Assembly (NCBI GenBank): GCA_017654935.2
Contig: CM065682.1
Location: 78,001,321 to 78,065,320 of the forward strand
From: Phymorhynchus buccinoides
Lineage: Eukaryota; Mollusca; Gastropoda; Neogastropoda; Raphitomidae
Length of the DNA stretch: 64,000 nt
Direction of reading: 5' to 3'
Shown: positions 1 to 12,219 of the stretch, piece by piece
Layout: each line of letters opens with the position of its first letter
How positions within the stretch are numbered: the stretch's first letter is position 1
Notes under the pieces: model-generated
The model's database searches: none
The model's input: only the letters and a program-made list of their open reading frames with translations
Told to the model about the DNA's origin: nothing
Made by a program: the position numbers and the translations under genes

Positions 1-215
1 TGTCACTACTATCTTTCTACCTTACTGGCCATTCTCCTGCATTTTTTTTTCTAAAAACTCTTACAAATATTTTTTTCAGATGAAGTCGACAGCTGGGCCT
101 AACTATTTATGCTGCATGAAATCAATAATAGCAATAGCAATCGCGCTCGTATGACGGGAAACTGTCCGAGTCGTGCTCGAAGAAGAAGAAGAAGAAGAAA
201 GAAAGTCTGATACAC
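1..215 (+). mobile_element. Dispersed repeat with (GAA)n tail, 5' cut by window edge
   Basis: The stretch matches a short interspersed repeat seen many times in this window. It has a pyrimidine-rich block (ACTATCTTTCTACCTTACTG), then CATTCTCCTGC, a diverged middle, and ATGACGGGAAACTG followed by a (GAA)n tail. Other copies lie near 4240-4930, 8870-9165, 31170-31490, 46765-47015, 47085-47300, 55540-55820 and 59790-60470. No coding capacity is seen, so it is presumably a non-autonomous element. Confidence 0.6.
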
Positions 216-599
216 TGAGGGCAGTACAATTTTCTTTCTACGATCAGAAACATTCTTGTATCCATTTTTCTGTGCCAGAGTTATGAGCATTTAAAGTAGT
301 AGGATGGAGTATCAGCCATTTTGAGGAAAACAGTCTAAAGTCTAGCCTAGCTGAAGAAAATGCATTGACCTACTCGTTTTTTAAAGCACTTATAAGACCA
401 TTTAGAGACCAAGTAGGATTATGCCTTTATAAATATGAAAGAAAGATGTTAGTGTACACCAAAATACCCCCTAAACTCAAAATTGACCCAAAAATGCGAT
501 TTTGACTTGCAAGCCTGTTGTGAGAAAACTAGCCCAGGGACTTATGTCCCTTTCGTGGTTCTGGCTCACATATATGAGACTAACGGTGTCACAACGCAG

Positions 600-754
600 G
601 CTTACCAGGCAAAAGGAAGCGAATGCGTGGTCTGAAGAGGGGTGGACGTGAAGGCTGCTGAAGCTGGATGTCTCCCGTCTTACAAGACACACTAGATGGC
701 TGATGGACGAGGCCCATCAGATGGGGCCAGTGGCCGGGTATCCATCTGGCCATG
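600..754 (+). pseudogene. Left-arm FAS exon E1 (KR, N-terminal part), frame-broken
   Basis: The exon sits between an acceptor (CAACGCAG) and a donor (CCATG|GTAAAT). Across frames it encodes a YQAK...EEGVDV segment and then MDEAHQMGPVAG and HLAM, matching the part of the animal fatty acid synthase ketoreductase that precedes the VLRDGLLENQT motif. A stop and frame changes interrupt it. The right-arm counterpart (63928-64000) keeps the reading frame over the overlapping part. It is a defective or badly sequenced copy of a FAS exon. Confidence 0.75.
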
Positions 755-1499
755 GTAAATCAGGGGTGAAACGCGCGCCGAAACGGGGTTCAAAAAGGTC
801 AAGACTTTCCCTAGCTATTGATCACTGTCAATGCAAGTTTTGCATCACTCGAACCAACACTACCACTAGCCTTGATAGGTAGGAGCTATGAAGGGTTAGA
901 AGCAAACGTAATGTCGACGATCGAGAAAGAAAGAAGAAGAATGATTATCAACAACAACGAATTTCGTGCAGGCAAGGACTACGTAAGGGTGAACAGGACG
1001 CAGCAAGAAATGAGACAGGTGTTGGGAAGGTTTACGCGTTAGTGAAAAAAAATGGAACGAAAATTATCTATCCGTATCATGAGATGGCATGAAGTTAAAA
1101 TATTTAAGTGTCGAAAAAACGTGGTTATGAAATAGTAGAACTAATAACACATAGCTGCACACAAAAAAAGTGAAAGATTCAGAGACTGACTAAGCTGGTA
1201 CGAAGCAAATATGGTCGTAGCCAAAAATATAAAATAAATATCAAAGTTGAAAAACACTAGAATCTTTTTTTTTTCGTAGTTATAATGCGACTCCGCCCTG
1301 CTCAGGATTACAAGATGCAGTGTCTTTTAGTTTTTCAGAAGTGTTGATGGATAACAGTGGATAGCACATAGCTGTTGATGCTTAACTGCTTATAGCGACT
1401 TTAGATGATCACATGATCATGATCATGGTCATCAGGACACTGACAGTGATATGGTGGGCTTCACGTAGTTGTTGTTTTTATAAAGGTCTGTTGCAAAGC

Positions 1500-1860
1500 A
1501 AACAAGATGAAGCCTTCAACAATATGTAGAGTGCTTTAAAGTATATGACTTTAGAGAATGATAATGATAATGCATGAACGAATGAATCATAAACATGACG
1601 TGATATGATGCTTTCCAGTTGTTTTTTCTATGATGATCTTTGCAAAAAACCAAACAGATGAGGCCTTCCAACAAGGCTCTTAATTTTAAAGTATGACCGT
1701 ATAGAGCTGATGGACGGATGACGACGACGACGATGATATGTCACAATAATAAGACGACGACGTATGAGTCGATGATTATTTCCCCAGGTTCTAAAAGACG
1801 GTCTGATGAAAAAACCAAACGGCTGAGGCCTTCCAACAAAGACTCTTTCAAGTATGACTT
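1500..1860 (+). repeat. Left-arm copies of the KR exon start (pseudo-exons)
   Basis: Three partial copies of the first ~50-60 nt of FAS exon E2 precede the real exon in the left arm, near 1490-1545, 1640-1690 and 1796-1850. They are separated by (GAT)-rich spacers. They mirror the right-arm copies at 62850-63215. The reading resembles LLQSQTAEAFQQ. None continues into the rest of the exon. Confidence 0.7.
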
Positions 1861-1944
1861 TAGAGGATGATGGATGATGACGGACGAATGGTACTGTCAC
1901 TAATAATAATGACCGACGACGGATGATGTCGATGATGTTCCCAG

Positions 1945-2203
1945 GTTCTAAAGACGGCCTGATGAAAACAAACGGCGGAAAAGCTTCCGGGCCGTGTGCG
2001 GTGCCTAGGTCAAAGGTACGGTCCATCTGGACCGGGTGACCCGTCCCCACTATCACGCCCCAGCAGGTAGGGTCAGCTGTCACTATTTCGTCACGTCTTC
2101 TCCTCGTGTCCTCGGCGTCGCGGTAAGTGAGGTCAGGCCCAAATACGGCTGGGCAACCCGCCATGGAACGCATCTGTGAGCACGCGTGGCGGACGGATGC
2201 CTG
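1945..2203 (+). pseudogene. Left-arm FAS exon E2 (KR catalytic core), frame-broken
   Basis: The exon is bounded by acceptor TTCCCAG| and donor CTG|GTCAGT. It is the same length as the right-arm exon (259 nt), but compensating and non-compensating indels destroy the frame; for example, the GGGCCTAAGG of the right arm reads GGTGCCTAGG here. The ketoreductase segment is recognisable only by comparison with 62499-62757. It is almost certainly not translatable as written. Confidence 0.85.
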
Positions 2204-2212
2204 GTCAGTTAA

Positions 2213-2500
2213 TAATAATAATAATAATGACATTTATATAGCGCTTATTCTTTACGGGGCTCTAAGCGCTTCACAAAGAAGTTAAAATCTGAGCAAAAAA
2301 CAACAACACGCACTTATCATAAGGAAACAACCCGAAACGAAATCACGATAACTACATTTACGTTTAGGGCTTTATTTTGCAGGGTGAGTTCCAATCAATC
2401 AATCAATCATTTTTATTGTCATTTACAGAATTCTTTGCACGCATAAAACAATCGACAAAACAACACAATAAAGACAGAGGACATAGTATGAGAAAAGACA
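2213..2500 (-). mobile_element. LINE/SINE 3' tails in left-arm intron
   Basis: An (AAT)n tract is followed by ATTTATATAGCGCTTATT and a TCTAAGCGCTTCACAAAGAAG stem-like segment, the characteristic 3' tail of L2/CR1-type retroelements seen elsewhere in this window. A second tail with (AATC)n near 2395-2410 continues to about 2500 in minus orientation. The right-arm equivalents are 62400-62490 and 62170-62310. Confidence 0.55.
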
Positions 2501-2529
2501 AAAATTAAATATGTGCACTATTGTTGCGG

Positions 2530-3960
2530 GCACATACATTCTGGTCACACACACATGCACACACAAACGCACACATACACACACACACACATGCACACCT
2601 CCATGCGCATGCATACAATGATTTAACTACCCATCCATCTAACTTATTACAGATATACACAATGTTTACACCATACAGACAAACATACAACTAGCATTAT
2701 ATAATACAAATATCTGAGTCTTATATATGCATACATTCGCAATGCAACATACATATCTACATGCGATACACAAACATACATAGATAGGCCTACAAGATAC
2801 ATAGGATAGAAAGACAGATAGATAGATGCATACATGCCTACACACATCTACATACATACTACCTACATGCATACATGTGTTGGGGAAAATTCGTGGACAG
2901 TGCATGCGAAAAAAACAGCCATAATGGAATTTTCCAATACAATAAAATTGAAATTTAATTGTACAAGATGGAACGGGAGAATTCTTGCCATAACACGGGA
3001 ACCAGAATTGAGTAATCTTGTCTAGGTTTGTTTCGTTATGGCCATTTGAAGTTTGACATTTGAGATAGATCATTTGCAGAACTTGGGCATAGAAGGCAGA
3101 AATTTGCCTTCCACCCTATTGGACTTGATTATTTTTTAAAAATCAATTTAAAAAAAAGTACCAGTGTGATAATCGGACCGAACTCTGGAATGACAGACAG
3201 ACAATCTACGCAATGAGCTATCGAGGCTTTCAGTGTTGATGAGTTCTTAACTCATGTTGCCTGTTGAATACTCTCGAACCCACTTATCAAAGTTATCTGT
3301 TTGTTTAGCTGTTTACATTGTTGTTTAAGTATTAATTATTCAAATCATTATTGTTTGAAAGCTTGCCATAAAACATCTATAAACCCTATGTGTGCAAGGT
3401 TGAACCATTTATGCCTTCTATTTCCGAGAAAAATGCCAAACGTTTAAGTTTGAGATTAGACCACGAACGCACACACACAACACACACACACACACACACA
3501 CACACACCACAACACACCACACACACACACACACACAACATAACACACACAACCGAACAACTATCATACTATAGGGACTCCACTTCTGTACCTTCGTTAA
3601 CACGGACGTGAGCCAAAGATTAGACCACGGAACGCAACACACACGCACACACACAAGCACAACACACACAACGACAACTATCATACCTATAGACTCCACT
3701 TTCTTGTCTACCTCGTTAACACGAGTGAGCCAAAGATTAGACCACGCGATCGCAACACACACGCACACGCACACACGCACACACACACACACACAGACAC
3801 GCAACCGAACAACTATCATACTATAGACTCACTGCCTTGAACTTCGTTAACCACGATCGTGAGCCAAGAACAACTATCATACAGTAGACTCATTCTTGTA
3901 ACCTCGTTAACAACGAAGGTGAGCCAATAAACTTCGTTAACACGAGTGAGCCAAAAATAA
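2530..3960. repeat. Left-arm intron: (CA)n, (TACA)n and GTGAGCCAAA minisatellite
   Basis: The intron between left E2 and E3 holds (CA)n (2550-2600), a TACATA-rich tract (2650-2870) and a minisatellite (3440-3950). The minisatellite unit contains GTTAACACGAGTGAGCCAAA, a variable (CA)n block and CCGAACAACTATCATACTAT. A cleaner mirror copy is at 60730-61250. No coding sequence is seen. Confidence 0.7.
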
Positions 3961-3972
3961 GTACTATTCCAG

Positions 3973-4220
3973 GTCTGGCCATCCAGGGGGGGGGGCCATA
4001 GGCGACGGGGCTTCTGGTGGACACAAACGGCTCCTACTCCTCGGTTAGTGGCGGGAAACGCTCCCACCAGCGCGTGTCTCCTGCCTGTCAACCGGACCTC
4101 TTCCTCAGCCAGCCCCTCCACTGTCGTGTCTCCTACGGTCCTAGGCGCAAAAACAGCGACACGAAGAAGGCGGCTAGCGCTGAGAGGCCAGTTTGGTGGA
4201 GGCGGTGGATATTATCATGG
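3973..4220 (+). pseudogene. Left-arm FAS exon E3 (end of KR / start of ACP linker), frame-broken
   Basis: The acceptor is CTATTCCAG| and the donor is ATCATGG|GTAATC. The segment corresponds to right-arm exon 60475-60720, which encodes [12 protein letters not shown] and the helices before the ACP. Here CATCCAGGGGGGGGGGCC replaces CATCCAGTGGGGGGCC, and further indels give 248 nt instead of 246, so no single frame spans the exon. Confidence 0.82.
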
Positions 4221-4239
4221 GTAATCTTCTCTTCTTCTG

Positions 4240-4930
4240 CTTCGATCGCTCAGACAGTTTAATATTATTATTAAGAAAATTTACATAGCGATTCACCCTT
4301 AAGCTCCAAGCGCTTTACAATGGCCCTAAAATTATCATATTAAAAACAAACGCTACATACCTCCCACTATCCTTCACATTATTACACACACATAACATGC
4401 GCACACAAAGAAATATGTACATTATTAAACTAAATATGAATAAAATACATATACATAATAAATAACAATTTACAACAGATTACATTAAAAAATCAATTTT
4501 AATTTACATAAGCCGTTACACATTCGCCAGACCTGCAAAAGTAATATAGTAGGTCACACAAGGTCACAAACATTAAAAAATAGAGAAATTTCCTGTCAAT
4601 TATGAGCGCAGATACGTCATGCTGCCCGTTATGCGCTAACTATTTCTTTAGTTAGGGCCCACCCAGCAAGTCCGGACTTCGGCTTTGATCGAGAAATCGT
4701 CTTTTGAAAGTGTTTCGTGGAAGAAAAAAAAGAGAATGGAACTGGAAGGCAGAAAAGATAGTAGATGACAGGAAAGCAAAGGGAAAAAGGCAGAGTCAAA
4801 GGAGTGACAGATTAGAGGAAGTTACAAGCACAGAACTTCCAGAAGGTGGGGGAGCTATTTTTCATGTGCAAAAGACCCCCGGTATCCCACGGGGGGGGGG
4901 GGGTGGGGTAATCTTCTTGTGTTCAGTTCC
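4240..4930 (-). mobile_element. GAA-tailed repeat split by a LINE tail (left-arm copy)
   Basis: Read on the minus strand, the repeat seen at 59790-60470 is interrupted by a retroelement 3' tail with AAAATTTACATAGCG and AGCGCTTTACAAT. The outer repeat resumes near 4600 and ends near 4930. This is the mirror of the nested insertion in the right arm. Confidence 0.6.
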
Positions 4931-6112
4931 GAGCGAAAGCTTCTGGAAAGTATTGCTTTTGCTTCATCCGCCCGTCCATCCCTCCGTGCGCGTTTTCTTG
5001 AAAAACTGTTCAGTCGATTTCAAAACACTTTTGGTGTACAAGTATTAGAGGATATTAAGCTATCGATTGACTGCTTCAGTTTTATTCAAGATCAATGCCT
5101 GATTAAGGAGTTGAAACCCTTAAAACACTTAATAATCTAATATCTCGAGAAGTTTTACACGTAGTTTATTGCTGGTTTCTTTTCACAAGGTTTCCAATAA
5201 AAGGTATGACCCTATCATCATGAATATGTATGTCGGTGCTCGTGCGAGCGTGCGTGTGATATGACAGGGTTCGAACCCTAAAGCTGTTATCTAAGAACTG
5301 TTGCATGGAATCGCTTCAAAGGTACTGTTGGTGGTGCATCACGGTGCAAGAAAGGTTCTTCTTGTGGCCTTCATTGAACTTACAATGTTCAAAGTGGTGT
5401 GCAGATGCATTGGCTTATGATAATTCCGAATATTTCAGTACAATAAAGTCAAACAGCTATGGCTGCTGATAGACCATCCGAAACTGTCATTTACAAACCT
5501 CACATTGTTAGACTTCTTTTGGCAATGCTCAGTTCTGTCATGTAGCACAGATGCCTCATGCTGCTGTTATGTGCTCAAGTTCAGCCCTGGGAACTGATCT
5601 GCCGCTCGGCTGATTCCCTTGTTTTACTGCTTTTCCTTGCTAAACCACACCATTCGCTAACCGCCGACCGTATAGCGAAAACTGGTTAATGTTTTTCAGG
5701 GCTTTCTGTCGCTTCCTGACTATCGGTTGACTTCTGCGTATCTATGGAACACGATAACGTTTTGTTAAAACTTAGGAGGCTCAGATTGGCATGCAATAGG
5801 TATTTAGGATACTAGGCCAAGTTCCCCCCCGAAAACGAAGGTGATTGGCCAAAGAGTCAAGGTCACTGGAGCGGAAAATGGCTTGCCGGCGCAATCTGCT
5901 TTTCTCTAGCTGGCAGTTAGTTGCGCGAGCTATAGTTGAGATCTCGCCTGGCGCAGGGGTACTGTAAAAGTGCCGGTTGTAGCTGTTTGATCAGGGGTGT
6001 TTGTCTGTGTGTTCCTGCAGGTCCGGTGACCCGAAAGTGCTAGCTGCGCGGCTGGTTTCTAGCGTTTTTCACGGTCTACTTTGCTCTAATGCTGTATAAC
6101 TATTTTTCTGTC

Positions 6113-6490
<378 letters not shown>

Positions 6491-6557
6491 TAGGTACCAC
6501 GCGCACGCACACGCGCATGTGTCGGTGGTTGTAACGCGTTTTGAGTGCGACTGCAAT

Positions 6558-6740
6558 TACAGTGAAACCTCCCTTATAAGACCTCCTATTTAAGGCTGCC
6601 CTCCCACATAAGAACATATTTCCCTGAGACATATGCCTTTTGTTTGTAAGTATTAAAATTACCTACGTTATGAGGAACACCTCCCTAATAAGACTTCAGT
6701 TTGGGTGATTTTTGAAGGTCTTATAAAGAGAGGTAATCAC
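6558..6740. mobile_element. MITE with TACAGTG termini (left-arm copy)
   Basis: This short element is related to the one at 29393-29576: it starts TTACAGTGAAACCTCCCTTA and contains GTCTTATAA motifs. It has no coding capacity. The better-preserved counterpart is 57931-58110. Confidence 0.65.
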
Positions 6741-6769
6741 TGAGCATATCAATATTACGCAATCTGGAA

Positions 6770-7240
6770 TTCCACCGCTCACCTTTCACCACCCTTGTGT
6801 CACCCCACTAACCGCAATCTGAAATTCCCCGATAACTTTCAACCCCTTGTTACCCCCAACTCCCGCAATCGAAATTTCCCGCCCCTTTCACCCCTTGTTA
6901 CCCCATCCCGCAATCTGAATTCCCGCTCCCTTTCACCCTTGTTCCACACTCCCGCAAGCTGGAATTCCCGCTCCCTTTCACTCTGTTACCCCACTCCCGC
7001 AATCTGAATTCCCGCCTCCCTTTCCACCCACTTGTGACCCCACTCCCGCAAAATCTGAATTCCCGCTCCCTTTTCACCCCTGTTACCCACTCCCCGCAAT
7101 CTGAATTCCCGCTCCCTTTCACCCCCTTGTTACCCCACTCCACCGGCAATCTGAATATTCCCGCCTCCCTTTCACCCCTTGTTAGCCCCACCTCCCGCAA
7201 TCTGAATTCCCGCTCCCTTGCACCCCTTGTTACCCACTCC
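6770..7240. repeat. 46-bp minisatellite, degraded left-arm copy
   Basis: About ten copies of a 46-bp unit (CGCAATCTGAATTCCCGCTC, then CCTTTCACCCCTTGTTACCC) are present. Nearly every copy carries a different one-base insertion or deletion. The mirror array at 57459-57918 is essentially perfect, with a constant 46-bp period. Confidence 0.9.
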
Positions 7241-7369
7241 AGGCCATGTCGTTGGTCACTGCCAAACTAGGGTTATTAAACGCCCTGATAGCAGGAGTTA
7301 ATCCCTTGCTGGTCAGACCTTAAAAGGGCATCACTCTTGTTGTAGGGGTTCAAATAGGGCTATTGTGAG

Positions 7370-7900
7370 AGTTATGCCTTGCTGGTCAGTACCCAAGCAT
7401 ATACCATGGGGCATTCACTCTTGCAAAGGGCAGTTGTTGTAGTGGCTTCAAATAGGGTTATTGCTGAGTTATGCCCTTGCTGGTCAGTACCCAAGCATCT
7501 ACATGGGCATTCACTCTTGCAAAAGGCAGTTGTTGTAGTGCTTCAATCGGGCATTGGTGAGAGTTATGCCCTGCTGGTGCATTTACCCAAGCATCTACAT
7601 GGGCATTCACTCTTGCAAAAGGGCAGTTGTTGTAGTGGCCAAATAGGGTTATTGGGGCTGAAGACGTTATGCCCTGCTGGGCAGTACCCAAGCATCTACC
7701 AGGCATTCATCTTGCAAAAGGATTGTTGTAGTGGCTTCAATAGGGTTATTGATGAGAGTTAGCCCTTGCTGGGGCAGTACCAAGCATTCTACCATGGGCA
7801 GTCACTCTGCCAAAGGCAGTGTGTAGTGGCTTCAAATAGATTATTGCTGAGAGTTATGCCCTTTTGGGCCTAGTACCCGTGAAGATACCAAGGGCATTCA
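7370..7900. repeat. ~99-bp minisatellite, degraded left-arm copy
   Basis: The unit contains GTTATGCCCTTGCTGGTCAG, TACCCAAGCATCTAC and GGGCATTCACTCTTGCAAAA. About six noisy copies are present, mirroring the clean array at 56800-57400. Confidence 0.88.
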
Positions 7901-8869
7901 TCTTGCGAAAGGAAGTTAGTTGCAGTGGCCATTTGTCACTCTTTCACCATTGGCAACACAGTGATATATGCAAGTCTATTAATTATGCTTAACCTATCCA
8001 CTGTGTTTGCCATGGGAAAGTGTGAAAAAATGTTTCCACGGTGTACAGAGACCTTATGCAAAATGCATGAAATCTTCCGCATGCATGGGTCGACCTGATA
8101 TTAGATGTGTAGGCCTATCTCCAGGATCGATTCAATGTCTAGTTACACATACATACAATGTCCCAATAGTTTCTGCACCAGGTGTGAGGACGTAAAACTC
8201 ATCTTTCTCTGCCATCAGTGATCCACAACAACGGGGTGGTTTTGTTTTGGCACCGCAAACCTATAACCTACTTTGTTGGTTCCGGTTTCGCGTCGTCTGC
8301 TCGGGCACTCGGTCAAAAATTGTCGGCATATTGTTAAAAGAGAAAGAAAAGTACAGGACAGAAAAAAAAATACTTGGGCATAAAGTAACATTTCAGTTGT
8401 CAGATCTACAGTACTTAGTATGGAAAGAATTGTATACTAAACAGAGCACGTCAGTCTTCATTTAAAGCGTACAAAATAATAAAACATTCTAATACAGACA
8501 CGCAACAGACACGACAGTTTGCGGTGCCTCTTTCGGACGAGATACGTTAGTGGATTAAAATAGTTTAATAAATGTTTTCCAAAAGATATAAAAAAGTACG
8601 AAATGGCTGCAGAGATAACCTTCTGGTTGACAGATTAAAATTATGAAAAGCCAGGGGAGGCGATCATGTATGTAATGATTGGAGTGGTTAAAATAGACCG
8701 CGGGCTGCAGTCTGGTGTGTGTGAAGCGCAAATGTAAATGCGCAACATTCTCTTTCAAAATTTATTTAAGAATTCTGCCGCCCGGGCGATTGCCCGTGGT
8801 TGTAGTTGAAATAGTCGCGTGCCACAACGATGCGAATCCGCGCTTGTTTCTCTCTATCCTACATTTTTC

Positions 8870-9165
8870 TCGCTTCTTCTCTTCTTTTTCGATCGCACCG
8901 TCAGTTCCTGCAATAATGAGCGCAGATGCCGCCAGAAGTCCGACTTCGGCTATTGGAGGAAATCTTTTTGAAAGTATTTCTTGAGAAAAGGGCACAGGAG
9001 AATGGACCCGGTATGAAGGCAGAAAGATAGAGATTGACAGTAAGCAAAGGGAAAAGGCAGAGACAAAGAGACGGACAGATAGAGGAAGTACAAGCACAGA
9101 ACTTCCAGAAGGTGGGGGGACTATTTATACCAAAGACCCCCGGTATCCCCAGGGGAAAACGTTCT
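8870..9165 (-). mobile_element. GAA-tailed dispersed repeat (left-arm copy)
   Basis: On the minus strand it carries the family's CCACCTTCTGGAAGTTCTGT and GCCGAAGTCGGACTT segments. It mirrors 55540-55820 in the right arm and lies just upstream of the ACP exon. Confidence 0.65.
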
Positions 9166-9195
9166 CTCATTCCTATTCCTATCGTTATTTTGCAG

Positions 9196-9358
9196 GTGTC
9201 AAAGATTTGAACCAGGTTCCTCGGAACACGTCGGTATGGACCTGGCCTGGATCTCTGATGACCACGGAGGTCAAGCACATCATGGAGAAGGACTTGGCAT
9301 GATCGCTCCACCCAGGACATCCACCAGATGACCTTACCTCCATGAAAGCACCATCGGA
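9196..9358 (+). pseudogene. Left-arm FAS exon E4 (ACP), frame-broken
   Basis: The acceptor is TTTTGCAG| and the donor is CGGA|GTAAAT. It corresponds to the ACP exon at 55321-55486 but is 163 nt instead of 166. Single-base losses (GTCGGTATGGACC against GTCGTTGATGGACC) remove the frame through the Asp-Ser-Leu phosphopantetheine site. Confidence 0.85.
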
Positions 9359-9499
9359 GTAAATTGTCCATCAAAACACGTTGCATTTTTTGTGTTGGTT
9401 TAAATGATTGTCATTTACCAAAACGCTTAATTACCACAAATACTTAAGCAAACATAACATGCAGAGTGATCAAAATCTTTTAAAATTAGAATAGAGCTG

Positions 9500-9950
9500 T
9501 TACTGTGTGTGTTTGTGCGTGTGCGTGTGCGTGTGGTGCGTGCGTGCGTGCGTGCGTGTGTGTGTGTGTGTGTGCGTGGCGTGCGTGTGGGTGTGTGTGT
9601 GTGTGTGAAGCAGGGGACAGAGAGAGAGAGAGAGTGTGTGTCGTGTGGAGAGAGAGAGAGAGGAGGGACAGGAGAGTGAGAGAGAAAGAGCGTGGTGTGT
9701 ATGTGTGTGTGTGTCTATGGGTGTGTGTGTGTATGTTGCGTTGTGTGCAGGACACAGAGAGAGAGAGTGTGTGTGTGTGGGTGTGTGTGTGTGAGAGAGA
9801 GAGAGAGGAGGGACAGAGAGTGAGAGAGAAAGAGCGTTGTGTGTGTGTGTGTGGGATGCCTTGGTGTGTGTGTATGTGTGGTGTGTGCAGGAACAGAAGA
9901 GAGAGAGAGTTGTGTGTGTGCGTGCGTGCGTGTATGTGTGTATTCTCAGC
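9500..9950. repeat. (TG)n / (GA)n compound microsatellite
   Basis: Alternating GTGTGTGT and GAGAGAGA blocks, repeated with an AGGGACAGAGAGTGAGAGAG motif, form a higher-order repeat. The mirror is at 54725-55180. The 250-codon open frame that crosses it into the next exon is a repeat artefact. Confidence 0.93.
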
Positions 9951-10088
9951 ACACTTATTATTGAGGGGTGGGGGGGGGGGAGGGAAACTGGCCAAAAAAC
10001 CCCCTCCAAAACGGGAAAACAGCACTTTCTCCTCAAAACCCCCAAAAAAAACTACTGAACTTTCTCCCTTTCTGGCTTCTTGTTGCAG

Positions 10089-10320
10089 TGCAACGCTTCC
10101 AAACAAAACCCTGTGCTACGACATGTACAACGGCAGGAACAGGAAAGCAACGGTCGAAAGAGCGATCTGTCCAAAGGGGACAAAGATCCTTGCTGCGGTC
10201 CAGATGTTTGACGTCAAAAACGGCATGGGCGCGCCGCAGTTGCATTGTGCCCACTGAATGACTTAATCGCCACCGCTGCACCAAGTCGCCCTCTTCTATG
10301 TGCGTGCAACCAATTAGCTG
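10089..10320 (+). pseudogene. Left-arm FAS exon E5 (ACP-TE linker), frame-broken
   Basis: The acceptor is TTGTTGCAG| and the donor is AGCTG|GTGATG, the latter damaged relative to GTGAGT in the right arm. It encodes pieces of the linker (VKNGM, VPLND) in different frames. Its first codons (GA|T GCA ACG CTT) are in phase with exon E4, unlike the right arm, which suggests that each arm carries its own base errors. Confidence 0.75.
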
Positions 10321-10904
10321 GTGATGGTTGGTGGGGGTTACAGCGTTTAGTGGGGGGGCGGGGGGTGCCGTCGCGCGCGCGCGCGTTGTATGTGTGTATG
10401 TGTGCTGTGTCTGTGTGCGCTCGCGAGGGTGTGTGTATCTGTATGTGTTGTGTGTTCGCGTGCTGTAGTGTGTCTGTCTGCCTGTCTGTGTGACAGAGAG
10501 AGGTTGAGACAGAGAGGTTTCATAATCTGTCGTATGCAGGAGTGACACTATGTCTATGCCCCCCCCTCACAACAACCTACCACCAGCCAGTGTGTCTGTC
10601 TGTCTGTCTGTGCAGTAAAGTGTCTGTGTATCGGTTTGTCGTGTCTGTGAATATAAACGTGTCTTTGTATGGGTGTGTATGTCTGGTCTGTCTGTCTGTC
10701 TGTCTGCTGTATGTCGGTGCATATAGCGTGTCTATGTATCTGTCTGTCTAGGGTGTATATATAATACGTGTTTTTTAATCTATGTTTGTATGTTTGTGCA
10801 GAATACGAGTCTATTTGTCTGTCTTCAATTGCATATATACGGTCTATGTATCTGTCTGTCTATGGCATATTATACGTGTCATATCTGTTTGTCTGTCGTC
10901 GCAG

Positions 10905-11020
10905 GAAGTGACCCTTTGTCTGGAAGAGGTGGCCTACACCACATTACCAGTGTTTGGCATTACAGTTTGTTGCCCTTGACCTCTCACCACCATAGAAGAC
11001 CTCGCAGCTACTACATACAG
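10905..11020 (+). pseudogene. Left-arm FAS exon E6 (start of TE), frame-broken
   Basis: It follows TCGTCGCAG| and is 116 nt instead of the right arm's 119. The donor has lost a base (ACATACAG|TCTG). It corresponds to the LCLEEVA...PVFGI segment of the thioesterase. Later TE exons are absent because the contig ends at 11525. Confidence 0.78.
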
Positions 11021-11059
11021 TCTGTTGTATGAGTTTGAAACTGCTTGAAATGCTTTTAG

Positions 11060-11525
11060 GAATACAAGAACATAATCATCTACATTATAATCATCATCAA
11101 CAAAATCATCTTCATAATCAATGTCAGTCCTCATCGTCGTCATCATCAACGTAGTGAAATGCTTTGAAAGCTTTAGGGATGCAAGAATCATCATCCTCAA
11201 CATCATCATCATCAGGCAAAATCAACAGCCTCATATCATCAAGAGGCATATGGTCGTAATCATCATCATAATGATCATCATCAATGTCATCGTCCTCACC
11301 ATCATCGCTCATCAACGTCATCATCATCGTCCGTCATTATCATGATCATAACATCATCAAAATAATCATCACCATAATCATCATCAACGTCACATTCATC
11401 GTCGTCATATCCTGACATATAACATATCATCAAAATCATTAATCCCATCATAATCATCAACGCATAATCATCGTTAGTCATATCATTATTAAGCATCATC
11501 AAAAAAAAAATGATCATTCTGACGT
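11060..11525. repeat. (ATC)n microsatellite at contig end
   Basis: A long imperfect ATC/CATCAT tract mirrors 53165-53645. The contig ends in it, which is a common reason for an assembly break. Confidence 0.92.
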
Positions 11526-12025
11526 NNNNNNNNNNNNNNNNNNNNNNNNNNNNNNNNNNNNNNNNNNNNNNNNNNNNNNNNNNNNNNNNNNNNNNNNNNN
11601 NNNNNNNNNNNNNNNNNNNNNNNNNNNNNNNNNNNNNNNNNNNNNNNNNNNNNNNNNNNNNNNNNNNNNNNNNNNNNNNNNNNNNNNNNNNNNNNNNNNN
11701 NNNNNNNNNNNNNNNNNNNNNNNNNNNNNNNNNNNNNNNNNNNNNNNNNNNNNNNNNNNNNNNNNNNNNNNNNNNNNNNNNNNNNNNNNNNNNNNNNNNN
11801 NNNNNNNNNNNNNNNNNNNNNNNNNNNNNNNNNNNNNNNNNNNNNNNNNNNNNNNNNNNNNNNNNNNNNNNNNNNNNNNNNNNNNNNNNNNNNNNNNNNN
11901 NNNNNNNNNNNNNNNNNNNNNNNNNNNNNNNNNNNNNNNNNNNNNNNNNNNNNNNNNNNNNNNNNNNNNNNNNNNNNNNNNNNNNNNNNNNNNNNNNNNN
12001 NNNNNNNNNNNNNNNNNNNNNNNNN
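11526..12025. other. Assembly gap, exactly 500 N
   Basis: The run is 500 Ns. The round number implies a placeholder of unknown true size. The 5' exons of gene A should lie in or before it. Confidence 0.99.
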
Positions 12026-12219
12026 CTGTCACTCTGCATCTTCTGCTGGAACGAGCAAGATGTGAAGAGGCTCAAGGACGCCCGCAAGGAAGAGCTGAAG
12101 CAGCAGGGCTGGTCCAAGCCCTCTGATGCTGACATCCTCCACCACATCACCAAGGGCCATGGCCCTTCATTGTCGGCGCAGCACCAGAGGGACTCGGGGA
12201 AACGAGGAAACTCATTGGG
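12026..12219 (+). CDS. Gene A exon A1 (partial): uncharacterised, transposase-like family
   Basis: The exon is cut by the gap at its 5' end. It encodes LSLCIFCWNEQDVKRLKDA and SDADILHHITK in one frame, then ALHCRRSTRG and NEETHW in the next frame (codons from 12162). I recognise the order CIFxWD...PSDA...HCRRRTRG...EET...LIE from an uncharacterised metazoan protein family; this is from memory and not checked. A one-base frame change is therefore needed near 12150-12165, in the GGGCCATGGCCC stretch. The donor is at GGG|GTCAGTG. With the written GGGG run the donor phase is 1, but a GGG run would give phase 0, matching exon A2. Acidic catalytic residues, if any, would lie upstream in the gap. 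Confidence 0.65.

Noticed and set aside
9505..10257. 250-codon plus-strand open frame through the (TG)n/(GA)n tract
   Set aside because: Cys-Val and Glu-Arg runs come from dinucleotide repeats. Only the last part overlaps the broken FAS exon E5, and in the wrong frame for much of it.
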